A stretch of 64,000 bases of DNA from Plenodomus lindquistii (Eukaryota; Ascomycota; Dothideomycetes; Pleosporales; Leptosphaeriaceae), in NCBI GenBank assembly GCA_025504975.1, contig JANUWI010000001.1, positions 1,054,001 through 1,118,000 on the forward strand, given 5' to 3'. This document shows positions 1-11,074 of the stretch, one piece after another. Under the pieces are notes generated by a model that worked only from the letters and a program-made list of their open reading frames with translations, had not been told where the DNA came from and did no database searches. The position numbers and the translations under genes were made by a program. Positions within the stretch are counted from its first letter, which is position 1. Each line of letters starts with the position of its first letter.

Positions 1-86
1 TTCCATGAACGATAAGCGAGGCTGGCGAACCGGCGTTCATCTCACGCGTCTCACCAACATTCAGACATCACTCATACATCGCCAAA

Positions 87-1788
87 ATGACACGGATATG
101 TGATTTGGCAATGACCTATGGCGCCCCGCCCACATGCATAGAGGATCTCCAGTTGAGCTTGGACATTGCCAATGCCAAGTACGATTTGAACCAGTTCATC
201 GAGGACGGCGATATCGCCGACAAGCAGATTGAGGACCTCAAGGCGGAAGCCAAGAGGCTGCGAGCGGACAATGATCGGATCCTCAGGGGTGATCCAACGC
301 ACCCACTTGTTCGTGCGGAGGAGAGGAGAAAAGACTTTGTGGAGGTCCGCCGAGTCTTCCGGATGCAACAAGGCATGCGGCGAGCTGAGGCGGATGAGAA
401 CAGTGAGTGCTAACTCTTGCTATGGGCATCCCGATGCTCGAACTAATAATGTTACAGGCCAGTCACAAATAGGCGCGATCGAGTACACCTCGCTACAGAG
501 TGCACACGAGTCGCTGCAAAAACGGCACGAGACCTTGCGGAGATACGCGATTGATCTCTCGCAGATTGTCGAGGGTTCCGACTCCAACGTCCCGGCTGTT
601 GATCTGGCGACAGTGCGCAGACGATTCGCTGGCGAGGGTCTGGCTCACAGAAATGAAGCCGTGGACCAGTGGCTGGGCGAGTGTGGAGGCAAAGACGGCA
701 TCGCGGAAGCCCTGGTGATCCAGGCTTCCGTGCAGCCATTGCTGGAGGAGATTGGAGGTACCGGTGAGCTGCAGTCGTTACTGGCGTTGCTCAAGGACCA
801 TGGGGGCGTAGCCGGTCTGCGCGAAGCAGTGGTGTCGCAGTCTACTGCACGACCATTGATGGAACTATTGGACGATCCTACGCAGCCTGCACCGTTGGTC
901 AACCTGCTGAAGGAGAATGGAAAGACCAAGGGTCTTGAAGCGGCAGTGGCGATGCAGTGTCTTGCGAAACCATTGTCGAAGGAGGTGGATCCAGAGCACT
1001 TTGCGGAATTAGCAAAATTGCTCCATGAGAACGGGGGACTGGATGGAGTCAAAGAAGCCATCGCGGTGCAGCTTGCTGCGCAGCCATTGCTGGAAGAGAT
1101 GGGACGAGACAACTTCGCTTCCTTGGCCAAGTTGCTCGTGGATAATGGAGGCGTCGATAGCATTCAAAAGGAACTCAGTGTACTGGGTCCTTTGAACGAT
1201 CGAGAGAATCTGGGGAAGTTGGTCGCCCTCGGTAACTTGTTCAGGGATATCAATAGCTTGAGGGCATGGATCACCAAGGCCAACAACTTGTTCAAGAAGC
1301 ACGGTGGTCCAAATGCGATTGAGCAGGATCTGGTTCTTGGAAAGGAGGCCCAAAAGGAGCTCAAAGAGACTGAAGAGAAGCTTGCGGATCTTGACAAGGA
1401 GGCGAAAGCTTACGGCAACGATTTGTACTGCGTGGGAGATGCGCTTCTTCACCACGTTAAGCGTCTGGAGGAGATGACAAAGGGGAATGGAGCGGAAGGT
1501 ATTGCTCAGACTCTGCGTGAAGAGCTGAACAAGAATGGGCTTCTAGACGGTCGGGTGCTGAACCCCATCAAGGCCGCTTTGCAAGATGGGCGCGAGTTCC
1601 TTGCCATCGCAGGAGACCGTTACGAGAAGCTCATGGCATTGGCGAAGGATCGTAACATCTGGAGAGAAAGGTGTTCAGGTCTGAAGGGCCGCATCGATGA
1701 GATGCAGAAGGAGTTGGATGCACGAGCGCGGGCAATCGACGTGTATGTTGCATTGCTCACGCCGAGGCCCAACGACTCGGGTACCTGA
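87..1788 (+). CDS. Coiled-coil protein with four internal 38-39-residue repeats, function unknown
   Basis: Two exons, 87-402 and 458-1788, joined by a 55 nt intron (GTGAGT donor, TTACAG acceptor, phase 1), give 548 residues. The first exon ends in a stop in its own frame shortly after the donor, so the splice is needed to reach the long open frame. I do not recognise the family. The N-terminal third is charged and helical. Residues about 198-348 are four near-tandem units, each starting with a PL motif (QPLLEE, RPLMEL, KPLSKE, QPLLEE) and containing LLxxxGGxxGL. The C-terminal third is predicted coiled coil rich in K, E and L. There is no signal peptide or membrane segment. The alpha-helical repeats suggest a solenoid or scaffold, but that is inference. 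Confidence 0.8.
733..1180 (+). repeat. Four tandem protein-coding repeats of 117, 117, 114 and about 100 nt
   Basis: Units begin at 733, 850, 967 and 1081. Each encodes a PL motif, a leucine-rich helix, a GG or GK turn and a second helix ending in A or AxQ. The DNA is well diverged between units while the protein pattern persists, so the duplication is old and was kept by selection on the protein. Confidence 0.75.
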
Positions 1789-2122
1789 GCTGTGTACAGC
1801 AGGGTAACCTGATCATCGTGGTATGCACCGACGCACACTGGTACAGTGGCATCGTGCAAGAGATACAGTGGTGGCCTGGTGTTTTGTGATGACGCTGTTC
1901 AGCTCGTCCAACGCCCGCGGAGGATTATGTAGTGTTTCAAATAACAATTGTCACCATGCTGTCATACTAAGTCAGTTGTACACATTAATTTTTGCAATTG
2001 CATCATTTTAAAATAGTAGTGAAAATAATAAAAACAATTATCAAGCATTGTCTACGAGTAAACTGAGGACATGTGCTCGGCCGAGAACGCCTAGAAGCAA
2101 GAATTACCTACCCAGAAAGGAA
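1789..2122. other. Intergenic gap between convergent genes
   Basis: This gap separates two convergent stop codons and should hold both 3' UTRs. The stretch around 1980-2045 is A/T-rich. I see no gene in it. Confidence 0.6.
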
Positions 2123-3841
2123 TTAGACCACACGATATGTATCTTGAGCAATTGACTCAAGATTCATATTCCTAAGACGATGGTTGAGGAAGTCATGGCA
2201 TTTTTCCATGCTTTTGATGTGCAGAGAGGTCCGATTTTTCTTCGCTTCTTGGTGACGATGCGTAGAATCACGTGAGATCCATCGAGTGGAAGGCTTGCTG
2301 GCGTGTTCCAAGTGCTTGGTACCAGAGCCACCTGCTCTCTCTCCGCGCAGGGAGAAGGACCTCGCGCTAGATACCGTCCATTTGGGCCAATGCTGATGGC
2401 AACCACACGTCATCTCACCTTTGTACCATTTAAGTGCCATTGGATCGATTTTCATGTACTTGACATGCCATTCATTGCTCGAAGCATCTTCAGACTCAGT
2501 TTCAGAGGGGTAGTCGAGATGACGAAAACGGCATTTGGGGCTGATGTACGTGAGTCTAGCATAATGTGCCTTTTGACCCGTGGGACCCAATGTGTAAGTG
2601 AGCCATTCTGAGTCGTCAAGGGACTCCAGGTAATAGTGACGGTAATTCTCAGCGATCTCAGTGACTGTGTGGCCGAAGTGAATGGTGGCAAAGTGTTTGA
2701 ATCGATCGACAGGTTCATGGTCGGTTGGAACGCGCTCTCCATGACGGTAGAGCTCGTCAGACCATGTGTCTTCCCACTTCATTGACACCATCAGCACCGC
2801 CGCGTCGTGATCTTGCAGAGAGTCACGCAGCTGAATGTGCTGCTCTGTCATAGATGCCCATGTCTTCTGATCGAACCAGCGATTGACCCAGCGATCAGGA
2901 ATCAAGTAGCGGATTGGTATGGGGGACAGGCCGTCCTTTGGGTGTAACTGCGCGACGTTTGTGCCATACATTCGTCCTTTGGGTAGTGCATCACCACAAA
3001 GGAGCCCGAACGCAAACTGCTCCCATGCGTATCCACACTCGGCGAAGTAATCGTCATGATGGCACAAAGGCTCCTCAATCATCGCACCATCATCTTGCTG
3101 CCACAAGCCTACACACGCATGCGCGACTTCATGAACCAGAGTCGTGGCAAGGTTGAATGCGCAGCGAAGCGCGCAAGACGTTGTGCCTTGATTACTGGAA
3201 ACATCATATAACAATCTGGAGTTCACCAGGATGGAAGGAACAAACTTATTCGCCCATGGATTGTACCAGAAACGATCGTCAGCAACAGTACTGGACTCGA
3301 GTGTCGAGGCGACGTGTTCCAGATTAAGGCAACAAAAACCACTATAGCTATTTATGCGGTCAGAAGATACGAACAAAAACTTGATCTTCTCTGCGGCCGC
3401 TGTCAGCTTTTGTTGGACTTGTTGGTAGGCCTCTGGTGAGTCTTCTCGTGGGTCCTTCGCAAGGTAAACTCGGCCGTCGGTGTTGTATGAACGTCGACCA
3501 TACGCCAGATGTGTCCACCACTTTGCCATGGTTTCGTCGGTAATAAACTTGGAAGCCAGTTGCAATGCTAGTGTCATTGCTTTCTTTTCAACCTGATCTC
3601 TGTGACCTAACCAATTAGCGTCGAGGAAGATCGGATGGATTGGGTTGTTTAAGTACTCAATGTCGTTCGGCTCGGACATGGCTAAGAAGCCGTTTTCGAG
3701 CAGATACCCAGCATGAGGTGAGGTAGCAACCTCCACATCTGGAGAGAATGGTAAAGTGTCCGTAGGCCAATCGATGAGCGCCTGGAACCGTGGATGAAGG
3801 TGGTCCAACGCTGGTTGGGGTTGACTTATGGTACCTGGCAT
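2123..3841 (-). CDS. HEXXH-motif protein, putative zinc metallopeptidase fold (paralogue A)
   Basis: A single exon of 572 residues. Residues 237-241 read HEVAH, the HEXXH zinc-binding signature, inside a hydrophobic helix (LATTLVHEVAHACVGLW). It is followed by EEPL (256-259) and by ECGYAWEQF, where E268 or E274 could be the third metal ligand as in gluzincins. An upstream IHPIF block (68-72) and a downstream RWVNRWFDQKTW block are shared with the genes at 9055-10635 and 12275-12985, so this is a local family. It has no signal peptide. The last 90 residues are basic and poorly matched to the paralogue, so the C-terminus is less certain. Metal-dependent peptidase activity is inferred from the motif only; I do not recognise the family by name. 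Confidence 0.8.
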   Translation of the reverse strand: MPGTISQPQPALDHLHPRFQALIDWPTDTLPFSPDVEVATSPHAGYLLENGFLAMSEPNDIEYLNNPIHPIFLDANWLGHRDQVEKKAMTLALQLASKFITDETMAKWWTHLAYGRRSYNTDGRVYLAKDPREDSPEAYQQVQQKLTAAAEKIKFLFVSSDRINSYSGFCCLNLEHVASTLESSTVADDRFWYNPWANKFVPSILVNSRLLYDVSSNQGTTSCALRCAFNLATTLVHEVAHACVGLWQQDDGAMIEEPLCHHDDYFAECGYAWEQFAFGLLCGDALPKGRMYGTNVAQLHPKDGLSPIPIRYLIPDRWVNRWFDQKTWASMTEQHIQLRDSLQDHDAAVLMVSMKWEDTWSDELYRHGERVPTDHEPVDRFKHFATIHFGHTVTEIAENYRHYYLESLDDSEWLTYTLGPTGQKAHYARLTYISPKCRFRHLDYPSETESEDASSNEWHVKYMKIDPMALKWYKGEMTCGCHQHWPKWTVSSARSFSLRGERAGGSGTKHLEHASKPSTRWISRDSTHRHQEAKKNRTSLHIKSMEKCHDFLNHRLRNMNLESIAQDTYRVV

Positions 3842-4315
3842 GATGCTGGAAATTGCGTTTTCTCAGAAACGGCGTATGAAGATTGGTGGTTCAAGGTGAT
3901 ACAAGCTGTGGAGTTTGCAAAACCCTCTGATGACAACGAAAGTAAGACTGGAAAAAGAGAATAAAGGAATTTTGGTTTCTGGACGGTTATAGGTTCAATC
4001 TGACATAGTGGAAGCAATACGTGGACATAGTGCTCCTACAGCGATATTTGACATCATTGTGCAAGTCTCCGACGTTCCCAAATCCCCGAGCTCCACATGC
4101 GACACTGTGTTGACGGACTTGTGATGTACTTTCCCCAAATACGCCCTTCATCAGATGGTTATATGTGTGGTGTTTGGATCAGTGGAGAGAAGAGCAGCTT
4201 TGGAAGATAATTCATTTTCATTTCACTATCTAAAAACATTCAAGGACTGGCCGCGGCCAGGAAAGGCTGACCACCTATCCCTTCACAACCGTCTCGCGCC
4301 GGGAAAGTTGGACGA
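3842..4315. other. Intergenic, upstream of paralogue A
   Basis: This holds the promoter of the HEXXH gene and the 3' end of the next minus-strand gene. I see no convincing coding sequence. Confidence 0.5.
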
Positions 4316-5690
4316 CTAATTCTTCGCAACCTTCTCAGGCAGCAGGTCCTCCTTTGACTCGGGCGAAGTCGGAAGTTCTGCTGCCTTAAATTCCAATAAA
4401 GGTTCATTAGTCATGATGTTGGCAATGCCAGCGAACCAAGATGTCTCGTGCTTACCAACAGGGGCCGCGAGGGAATATCTCTCCTTGGACTCCAGTTTCT
4501 GCGCATTGTACCACAGGCTGTCTTTATTCTCCAGGTAGTCGCCTTCTAGCAACCACTGAGCGAACTGTCTGCCCTGCCAGTAAGGGTGATCGGGATTCCT
4601 GACAGTCAGTAGTCCCTTGTCACCCTGGTACTTCCAAGCAATGTCCAAGTTATAGCGGGCCTTCCCAAGTGTGACCGCAGTGGCACGTTGGGCAAGATGC
4701 GTTGCCTCCCAGAATGCGTCGGTATGCCCCCTGTCGTAGGCTCCATCAAGCTCTTTATCCTTAGATCCTTTCCATTCGGCTCGATCATCCTTGAGTTTGC
4801 CCTTTTCCTTGTTGAACTCCTCGCGTTCCGCCGCAAGCGTTGCCTATGCGTCCTTCAGATCCCGTTGAGCTTGGAAGAGCTCGGCGCGGCGCACATAATC
4901 CTGAGTGGCGCGAGCGAAGGCCTCGGCGTCTCCCTTGAGGGTGGTGTAGATGCGCTCGAGTCTGGGTCCAGACGCCAGGTCGTCCATGTTGGCTTCCTTT
5001 TGCTCAGCGATGAGTGTCATCGCCTCGCTCTGATCCTGTGCCCGCTTGGTCAATTCCTCATCCGCCTTGCGTGCCGCCTGCTCGGCTTCACGGAAATCCG
5101 CGAGCCTGCTGTCCAGATCGTCGCAATGGCGCAACTGGCGCAGCAGGGCGTTCTCCTTTGTGAGGTGAGCCCGCGCGGTATCCCATGCAGCAGCGATACC
5201 GTTAGCCCAGTCCAGGGCCGCACGGCATCCAGCTGATTCCTTGATGGCACATAGGCTCCACAGCCGGTAGGCTGCCTCCCTGGCGTCAATTTTGTTGCAT
5301 TGAATGCTGAACGCATCGAATGGTGCCTGGAGAGTGTCCGGGAGAGTGACGTCCTTGACGAGAGCCTTGTACCGGGACTGCACCGCAATGTCAGCGCCTA
5401 TGCGATCGAAAAAACATTCGTAATCACTCACCAGCATCCTGTTTTCCCTGAGAATCAAAAGGCACTTGGGTCGCCTCGGTTCCTCGCTCCCAGTGATGTC
5501 CCAGTCACCAATGGTTTCTATCAAAGTTAGTATCATCTTTTGCAGAAAGCGAGTGCGACATACTCTCGAGGCGCGATGCGCTCTCTCCTGCATTGTCAGC
5601 CAATGCGCCTAGACCTGCGGCTCTCAGCCTCTCCGTGATGGGCGAAATGCCCGCCGATGCACTGGGGTCGGAGGCCCCCGCGCTGGTCAT
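4316..5690 (-). CDS. Coiled-coil protein interrupted by one in-frame TAG, function unknown
   Basis: Exon 1 is 5690-5564. A 46 nt intron (GTATGT donor, TACTAAC branch, GATAG acceptor) leads to an open frame from 5517 to 4316, with a TAG at 4846-4844. Both sides of the TAG are in the same frame and both look coding. Upstream is a helical region ending in a coiled coil (AELFQAQRDLKDA). Downstream the coil continues, followed by a W- and Y-rich tail ending LLPEKVAKN. Read through, the protein is 441 residues plus the stop position. Either the gene carries a nonsense mutation, or a 51 nt phase-0 intron (4894-4844, GTGCGC donor, CATAG acceptor) removes the TAG and gives 425 residues. The candidate intron has no good branch site and encodes coil-like sequence, which weakens that option. 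Confidence 0.6.
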
Positions 5691-7529
5691 GATGAAGGTT
5701 CGAAGGTTGAAGCAAGTTCTTATGTGATGTTCACGCGTGTAGGTAATTGTGTGTAGGTGTGTGTGTAGGTGTTTGGTGAAGCAGCTCAATTTTTGCGCAC
5801 CAAAGGTAAACAACAAGGCTTGGCACTCGTCAAAGCCACCCCACAACGAGCTCACGTCATAAAGTGAAAGTGAAATCGAGACATGGAATTGAAGGGAAAC
5901 AAGTAGATCATGACGACAGGCCATTGCACGATTGCCGGCCCTGCCATTGGTCATAACATCACTCGAGGGTGCACATGCGGAAATGTAGAGATGCATAATG
6001 AGAAAGAAATCAGCATCCACACTCACACCAATGGTGGAAGTGGGCAGCCTTGGGGGATTACGGAGACAGAATATATGAGATTGGTTGAGGAAATGTAAGA
6101 GTAAACGGATGGTTTCGACACTAATCTCACCCATGAAGACCATACAGTTAAGTTTGATGCGTGTATGACCTCTTGGTCTCGGGTCTTTGCACATGATTGC
6201 GGAGCTGCCCACAACATCTGGCCTTGCGGTCACGGTATCCATTGGTCGACGTGGGAGCGACCCCAACGAGCTTCTGCTTCGAAGCCTATCCCTGACCTGC
6301 TCTTATTTGTTAAAGTTAAGGCCGAGCATGGTACGAATGGACCGTAGGACGAGTCCTTCCTCCCCCTGCTTGCATTAGGCCGCGGTCAAGATGTGAGCCA
6401 GCCGCGACGTGATCTGGCCTTCTTTCTACCACGAGGGGGTTCCCCGGGCATCCTCAAATGCAGCTCTTTTATAACATCTCTCTGGCTGACTAGAGAGACC
6501 TCAGGGGGAGGAGTGGAGGTTGCTGCTGAGCACCGTGGTATCTTTTGTAGCCTGGTCTTGCGTACGGCCCTCACAAGTCGATTGGGGGTGAGGAGACCGT
6601 GTAGAAGGTCAAGAGCGTGTAAACCCAGACACTCTGCATCGTCGCTGGTCCGCGTGGCCCGCAGTGGGCATGGTGCTCGAGCGGGCTGTCGTAAAGTGTG
6701 AGTTTGCGTGAGTGCCCTGCCGAAGGTTGGAGTTCGGGGGAGGAGCGTGCGCTGAACGCTCCCCCGACTGAGGTATAGTCTATCTGCACACCCCTGACAA
6801 GCGCCTCCACGCGCCTCGGAATGGCTAGAGCGCAACAGCAGCACCACTGCCCCACATATTCGCTGCCGCACCGCCCGCCAACTCAATCTGGCCCTCTATG
6901 CCCCGAGTCTTCAACATCCTGGTAAGGATGGGCGCCAGCTGATAGAACGAAAACACCATAACGTGTATCCTTCCATCGTTCCACTACCTCCCCAGCTCGA
7001 AGAGGAAGAGACGAAAGCGTCGGCTTCGGAAAGACTGTACGTCATCAGTGGGTCGATTCAGATTCGAAACCATGATTGGCAGGCTTCAACGAACGACCCT
7101 CGCTACATGTTTACACTTGACGCTTCATGTATCACACAACGACCAACATGTCACTTTCAGACTCTCATCACTTGCAGAACAACAGCCTTGACGGTTCTAT
7201 CGATACACGTAGCAGGAGCAAGGACACGACTCAGTGAGGCTTGTGGTACTTTCAATATCTCTCTCCACACAATACATTCACCTGCTGTTTCCAGAGACGG
7301 TTGTGAGCCGAGTACTAGACAGATCAAGACATCGCAAACGCCACTCCACCATCTGAACGCGAAGACATCCAGACGTCGAACGAGTTGAAGATCGAGTGTT
7401 TGAGATGATGTTTGTATGACTAACTATATTGGCAGGCTACAAATCCTCCATCCCAAGTGCGTCGCCCCTCGCTCGTTTGCTTGACGTTTCGCAATTCCTT
7501 TCTCCGTGACATCCCCCCCCCTCATTGCT
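5691..7529. other. Long stretch without a supported gene
   Basis: Several open frames of 100-166 codons occur on both strands, but their composition looks random and none has a recognisable domain or convincing splice sites. GT-rich simple sequence lies around 5742-5780. A C-run sits at 7513-7520, just after the next gene. Confidence 0.5.
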
Positions 7530-8111
7530 CTAGTTCCCACTGCCAGAGATGGTAGCATCAAAAGGCTCAGCAATGGATACCTGGCCAGCGGCTTCAGTGT
7601 CAAGAGCAATGTTGTTGTTCAGCTTCGTGGTCTCCTCCTCGAGCTTGGCGGCGACAGAGGCGTCACCCTGGGCCTGCTTGGCCTCGAGCTCAATCACGGT
7701 AGCCGTGAGTTTGAGGACCTTGTTCTTGATCTTTCCGTTCTGGCGGGGTTGTTAGCATCAAATTGGGTTGTGGAGGGTCATTGGGATATGTACCTGGATC
7801 TGGGCAGCTTCGTCGCCAGTGGCAGCTTCTACTGCGGGATTGAAGGCCTCCACTTCGGCATCGTTGGCGACGTCATTGACTGCGCCGAGGAAGGCGAGAT
7901 CGGCAGGGTCGATGTTCTCAGGGTTTTCGAGGTCCAATGCGGAGAATACGGCGAGAGCCTCAGCCTCAGCGTTGCCAGCCACGCCACCGGCAATGGAGAT
8001 ATCGTTGAAGGTTGTGTCGGCGAGAACGGGGCCCGCCTGGCGCTTGAGGGCGGCAGGAGCAGCGATGGCGAAAGCCGCAAAGGAAAGGACGGTGATGGAT
8101 TGGAAACGCAT
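7530..8111 (-). CDS. Small secreted protein, about 175 residues
   Basis: Exons 8111-7794 and 7739-7530 flank a 54 nt intron (GTACAT donor, GCTAAC branch, GCCAG acceptor, phase 0). The N-terminus is a clear signal peptide (MRFQSITVLSFAAFAIAAPA) followed by LKRQ, a Kex2-type dibasic site. The mature part has no cysteine. It is rich in A, N, E and D in the first exon, with an amphipathic K/E/L helix in the second (KLTATVIELEAKQAQ). The protein is acidic and probably extracellular. It fits the loose class of Dothideomycete small secreted proteins without cysteines; I cannot assign a function. An open frame on the opposite strand (7506-8165) is a shadow. Confidence 0.8.
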
Positions 8112-9054
8112 GTTGATGGTTTAGTGGGTATAAGGTTTATACAAAAAAGATTGTTGATGGTGTAAAGAGATGAATTACAGCACAGCTGGTAAGTCTCAAT
8201 AAAGAATGATAGAAGCGAAGTAAATCAACAGCGTCAAGCTGGATAGACGTTTGGAAGAGAAGATCGGAGTGAATGAAAACGCTTGATGATAATAAGAAAC
8301 TTATTGCGCAGGCTTCCATCTGTTCTTATACATGCGCTGCCGAGCGCGCGGTTCCTGGGCTCGACTTGCCTCTCGTGAGAAATCTCCGCCTGGAGTTCTC
8401 CTTCATGCCATGCTCTGTCAATGCACCGGTCAACAGCGGCGCGTAGCAACAGCTGTCAGGCATTTTCCCACGAGTGAACAGGTCGTGGTTGGTGGTTCCA
8501 GACGTTCTGTGTCGCCAAAGAGTGGAATTTGCACCTGTTTCGGTTACGAGGCGATTATTTGCTGCGATCTTTGGCGTTCCGAGACGCTCGCGACGGTAAG
8601 AGTTACAGACCATTGGGACGTTGCATGACAGGGGTGACAGCTTGGCACGTCGGAGCCATGTCGCGCCGCTCCATTTGCGCTAGCGTTGATGCGTTCTCTG
8701 GGCCTAACCGAACCTGAGGCTCGGTAAGACCATTTTGGTGGTAGTGAGTTTTTCACTGAACGGAACATGGTCAATGTGATGAGGGGAAGGATCGAACTCA
8801 GACGTCGCAGAACATCTTGGAGTTTCTCGTTCGCCGTGTTCCACTCAGATTCTTTTGATGCTCTACGATATTTACCTAGGTACACAGCATAGTCGAATGA
8901 AGACCTTCACGAATAATTGTGCCTAGTATACATGAGATGAACATAAAGGTAGGATGATATGATATTGAAGACAATATAGGAAAAGCAATGACTTACATCC
9001 CTAGAAATAGCGCTCACTTTACAAATACAACGTGCAACCCACAAGCTTGTCAGA
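8112..9054. other. Intergenic, no gene seen
   Basis: It contains the promoter of the small secreted protein (a TATAAA-like element lies only about 25 nt before the ATG) and the 3' flank of the next minus-strand gene. The short ORFs here look random. Confidence 0.5.
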
Positions 9055-10635
9055 TCAAAATGGCACCGCCAGAGCATCATCGGCAGGCTCGGAGCCTATT
9101 GCCATGCGACGAGCATGCGCATAAGCACCGTCGTAATTACCTCCGCCTGGCAGGTTGATCTCGTCTGCAGACCTACCAGCGGCTATGGCGAGCACGCGGT
9201 TCTCCTCAACAATCTTTAGGTAAGCTTGACGAATCTCGACGGGCGTCATCGAGTCCTGCTGCGCGAACCTACGAGGAATAGCATCACAGCCCGGATCACC
9301 GCACGGGTGGCAGACCAGCTTACCCTTGTGACAGACATAGGGACCTACTTTCTTCATTCGGCCACAGTAATGCCGGAAGCGCCAATGTTCGTTCTGGTAA
9401 CAGGGTGCTGGAGCGCATAGTTTGCCCTCACCACTGTCGGCGTGGAACTGCTTACCGTCGCGGTGCAAGGCGTCGAATTGATCCCAGGTCTGCCTGAGGA
9501 ACCACTGATCTACCCATGCCTGCGGTATGCTTGCGGTAAACTCGAAGTCCCGGTCATTGCGGGCCATAGTCCTCAGAGAAGCAATGATCGAGCGACCATT
9601 ATGGATACGTGGCCAAGCGTAAATGCTCGCGCCGAACATGAAATGCTCCCATGATGCACCGGCCTCTTGAAAGAGGTCTGACTGCAAAATCAGGGGCTCT
9701 TTGAAACTTGCTTGATCGTCGGGGCGGCAGAAGGAGACCCATGCATGAGCCAGCTCATGAATAATGAGTTTGGCAAACTTGAAGTCAGTTAGACGCTTGA
9801 GACGCGCAGGATAGTCCTTCTGATTGCTCTGACGAAGGAAGTGATGGAATTCGGTCACGTGTAACCATATGATCGGGCAAAAAGCATCTTCGACAGTCTT
9901 GCCAGCCAAGTAATGCTGGCCATCTGTCAAGGGTCCATCTTCTGACTTGGGGGTTCGAGCTTTTTCGAGAAATTCTACCGTTTTGGCGAGCGATTTGGTA
10001 TACAATCCTCCTGCTCCGGGAGTGAAGGGCATGGCATCACCAAACCACTGGAAGTTTATCACCTCCGCAAGTTGCAGGAGATCGTCTTTGACCGTTTGCA
10101 AAGCCTCAGCAGAATTCGAGAATGGATTGTGGACAAGAGTAACGAGCCGACCGTTCCGAGACCTACCGGTATGTGCGTGGCGCACATGTGCAAACCACTC
10201 GAGGGCACGGGGATGGGTGATCATGTGAGAGGCCAAGCGGAGGGCGGGAGCCATTTGCTCGCTTATCTCATGCATAGGTAGTGGCGTGTCGAATTTTGCG
10301 AGGCTGAATATGGGATGGATCGCGTTGTCAATGACAGGTCCACGCTGTGCGAAAGGAATTGGACCCTCAGTGAAGATGTGATCTCGCATGAAGCCATCAT
10401 CATAGTGCTTGTGGGGAAACTCACTAGCGGTTTGCTCTGCACGAACCTCACAGAGCCTGGCCTCGGAGAACTCCGATTCGATCGCCCACATCCTTTGGAG
10501 CAGAGATCGCGCGTATGGAGTGGATAAGCCCTTTTGGCCGTCCGTTGCCGCATGGTACTGTTCGCAGGCTCGCATGTTGTGCAATGTCGAGCTCATGTAT
10601 GTGCCCATTGTCCGTAACATGTGCCTAAGGTCCAT
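9055..10635 (-). CDS. HEXXH-motif protein, putative zinc metallopeptidase fold (paralogue B)
   Basis: A single exon of 526 residues when started at the ATG at 10635. The frame is open back to 10803, but a TATAAAA box at 10744-10738 would place transcription start near 10712, which favours 10635. HELAH is at residues 293-297, followed by FKEPL (E313) and EAGASWEHF (E324, E330). IHPIF, WFAH and WVDQWFLRQTW blocks match paralogue A at 2123-3841. The C-terminal part has a Cys/His cluster (VCHKGKLVCHPCGDPGC) that could bind another metal. There is no signal peptide. A zincin-like fold is inferred from the motif; the substrate is unknown. Confidence 0.8.
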   Translation of the reverse strand: MDLRHMLRTMGTYMSSTLHNMRACEQYHAATDGQKGLSTPYARSLLQRMWAIESEFSEARLCEVRAEQTASEFPHKHYDDGFMRDHIFTEGPIPFAQRGPVIDNAIHPIFSLAKFDTPLPMHEISEQMAPALRLASHMITHPRALEWFAHVRHAHTGRSRNGRLVTLVHNPFSNSAEALQTVKDDLLQLAEVINFQWFGDAMPFTPGAGGLYTKSLAKTVEFLEKARTPKSEDGPLTDGQHYLAGKTVEDAFCPIIWLHVTEFHHFLRQSNQKDYPARLKRLTDFKFAKLIIHELAHAWVSFCRPDDQASFKEPLILQSDLFQEAGASWEHFMFGASIYAWPRIHNGRSIIASLRTMARNDRDFEFTASIPQAWVDQWFLRQTWDQFDALHRDGKQFHADSGEGKLCAPAPCYQNEHWRFRHYCGRMKKVGPYVCHKGKLVCHPCGDPGCDAIPRRFAQQDSMTPVEIRQAYLKIVEENRVLAIAAGRSADEINLPGGGNYDGAYAHARRMAIGSEPADDALAVPF

Positions 10636-10737
10636 GGTTTTCAGCGGGAGAATGGAAGGGAGCCAGAGATACGTGAGTGGGTTTGAATCGATGTGAGTTG
10701 TTGTATTGATTTGCATTGTCGCCCAGCGAAGGGAAGA

Positions 10738-10744
10738 TTTTATA
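10738..10744 (-). promoter_or_regulatory. TATA box of paralogue B
   Basis: TATAAAA on the minus strand lies about 105 nt before the ATG at 10635 and downstream of the earlier in-frame ATG at 10803. Its position argues against the longer N-terminus. Confidence 0.5.
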
Positions 10745-11074
10745 TTGGCATATGCGTGCACTGTTTGCGACATTGTTGCCTGTGCGTACCAGACCCGAGG
10801 CAATATGTATTCACAAAGTCTTCACCGTAATAGACGAGTTAGCAAGTAGTTCTTGTACGTAGACGTTTCCGGGTCTTAGAATGGGGAGAGTAGTGCTTGC
10901 AACCTCCAAGATCCAAGGAATGATTGTACCGTCGTGCGATGTGCTGCACGTGTAAAGATATACACGTAGTAATTAATATTAGCAGCCTACTTGACGATAC
11001 ACGTGGTGATACCACCAGCACTTTTCTGCGGATATCTGATCATACGAATAATGGTCCATTCGAAAGGTATATGA

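Noticed and set aside
5691..6266. N-terminal extension of the coiled-coil gene back to 6266
   Set aside because: The ATG at 5690 starts the plausible protein; sequence before it is random and has no acidic/helical character of the rest.
6386..7388. 166-codon (minus) and 141-codon (plus) ORFs
   Set aside because: No recognisable motif, odd composition and no splice signals.
8780..8810. tRNA-like T-loop (minus strand GTTCGATCC)
   Set aside because: The flanking bases cannot form a five-pair T-stem, and no D-arm or acceptor stem is present.
10636..10803. 56-residue extension of paralogue B to the ATG at 10803
   Set aside because: A TATAAAA box lies inside this extension and places transcription start downstream of it.
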